Source: Nitriliruptoraceae bacterium
Lineage (GTDB): Bacteria; Actinomycetota; Nitriliruptoria; Nitriliruptorales; Nitriliruptoraceae
Direction: 5' to 3'
DNA length: 5,811 nt
NCBI GenBank assembly: GCA_007120565.1
Contig: SKNK01000256.1
Location: 1-5,811 of the forward strand
The first letter of the stretch is position 1; each line of letters starts with the position of its first letter. Positions 5,570-5,811 of the stretch are shown in pieces. Below the pieces are notes generated by a model, which saw nothing but the letters and a program-made list of their open reading frames with translations, made no database searches and was not told the DNA's origin. Made by a program: the position numbers and the translations under genes.

Positions 5570-5677
5570 ATGCGCTCCATCAGCAGCCCCGTTCTCGATC
5601 CGGCTGACGCCAGCCGCGGGCAGCTGCGTGCGCTCCAGGCCCTCGTTCTGGGCCTCTTCCTGCTGCTCGTTATCTGA
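5570..5677 (+). CDS. Possible 35-residue small protein with hydrophobic C-terminus
   Basis: The frame encodes MRSISSPVLDPADASRGQLR followed by a hydrophobic end (ALQALVLGLFLLLVI, residues 21-35) that stops right after the hydrophobic run. Twenty-nine of 35 codons end in G or C, in line with the coding genes here. The start is weak: a TGA immediately precedes it in frame, and the only purine-rich sequence, GAGG, is 1 nt from the ATG. Translation could be leaderless: a TTGCAC at 5535-5540 and a poor CACACT at 5559-5564 are 18 bp apart and would put the transcript start near the ATG. The hydrophobic run is short for a membrane span, so it may be the 5' end of a broken or frameshifted membrane protein. 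I do not recognise the family. Confidence 0.3.
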   Translation: MRSISSPVLDPADASRGQLRALQALVLGLFLLLVI

Positions 5678-5779
5678 TGCCGCGGAGCCGTCCATCCCAC
5701 TTGACGGCGACGCGGAGGCAAGACCCGGGATCCGCAGCAGCAGAGGACGCCGTCGTGACTGACGGTGAGGAGCATGAGG

Positions 5780-5811
5780 ATGGGCCGTTCGATCGAGCAC
5801 CACACCGGTAG
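5780..5811 (+). CDS. Possible gene start truncated by the window edge
   Basis: An ATG at 5780 is preceded by GAGGAG (5767-5772) with a 7-nt spacer, a good initiation signal. Only ten codons (MGRSIEHHTG) are visible before the window ends. An in-frame ATG at 5774 is too close to the ribosome site. The visible residues do not resemble the start of Ku or any other family I know. A competing reading from GTG 5755 in another frame stops at 5809-5811. Confidence 0.3.
   Translation, partial: MGRSIEHHTG

Larger units (their letters stand above)
5350..5811. other. Right-hand region with no confident gene
   Basis: This region holds the upstream sequence of ligC (tandem duplication at 5357-5384, direct repeats at 5398-5443), a small plus-strand ORF at 5570-5677, and a possible gene start at 5780. 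Longer open frames cross it on both strands, but their translations are rich in Arg, Pro and Cys without a recognisable domain and look like shadows of GC-rich DNA. No convincing ligC promoter boxes were found. Confidence 0.5.

Noticed and set aside
5701..5730. TTGACG as the -35 box of a promoter for the right-edge gene
   Set aside because: No TANNNT-like -10 sequence occurs 16-18 bp downstream.
1..5811. CRISPR array, mobile element, phage or defence island
   Set aside because: No spaced repeat-spacer pattern, terminal inverted repeats, transposase, integrase or known defence domain was seen. The direct repeats at 5398-5443 have no spacers.

Overview
The window is GC-rich (roughly 68-70% by eye), with strong G/C preference at third codon positions, frequent GTG starts and short intergenic gaps. 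The gene set is a stand-alone LigD-type primase-polymerase, a LigC-type ATP-dependent ligase, Lgt with a long acidic tail, a secreted fasciclin-domain protein and a proline-rich Yip1 membrane protein. Together these point to a high-GC actinobacterium. The exact lineage cannot be read from the sequence. It looks like ordinary chromosomal DNA: I found no transposase, integrase, phage gene, CRISPR array, tRNA or rRNA.

Layout, left to right. At 1-99 there is only an unassignable gene edge. A Yip1-like membrane protein with a proline-rich head lies on the minus strand (100-867). A 288-bp divergent intergenic region separates it from a stand-alone archaeo-eukaryotic-type primase-polymerase on the plus strand (1156-2184). 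That gene converges on lgt (minus, 2175-3299), and the two overlap by 10 bp at their stops. A 263-bp divergent gap follows, then a secreted single-domain fasciclin protein (plus, 3563-4162). It converges on ligC (minus, 4288-5349), with a long hairpin, probably a bidirectional terminator, between them. The last 460 bp hold a cluster of direct repeats upstream of ligC, a 35-codon plus-strand ORF with a hydrophobic C-terminus, and a possible gene start cut off by the window edge.

Functional links. The primase-polymerase and the ligase are the two halves of a gap-filling and sealing module. In mycobacteria the corresponding stand-alone proteins (Prim-PolC and LigC) are adjacent and have been tied to short-gap base excision repair. 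They are also relatives of the fused polymerase and ligase domains of LigD used in Ku-dependent end joining. Here both genes are present but face each other and are separated by two cell-envelope genes (lgt and the fasciclin gene), so they cannot share one transcript. No Ku gene is visible. Lgt, the fasciclin protein and the Yip1 protein all act at or beyond the membrane and show no direct functional link to the repair pair. The most unusual non-coding signal is the phased array of four direct repeats 49-94 nt upstream of ligC.
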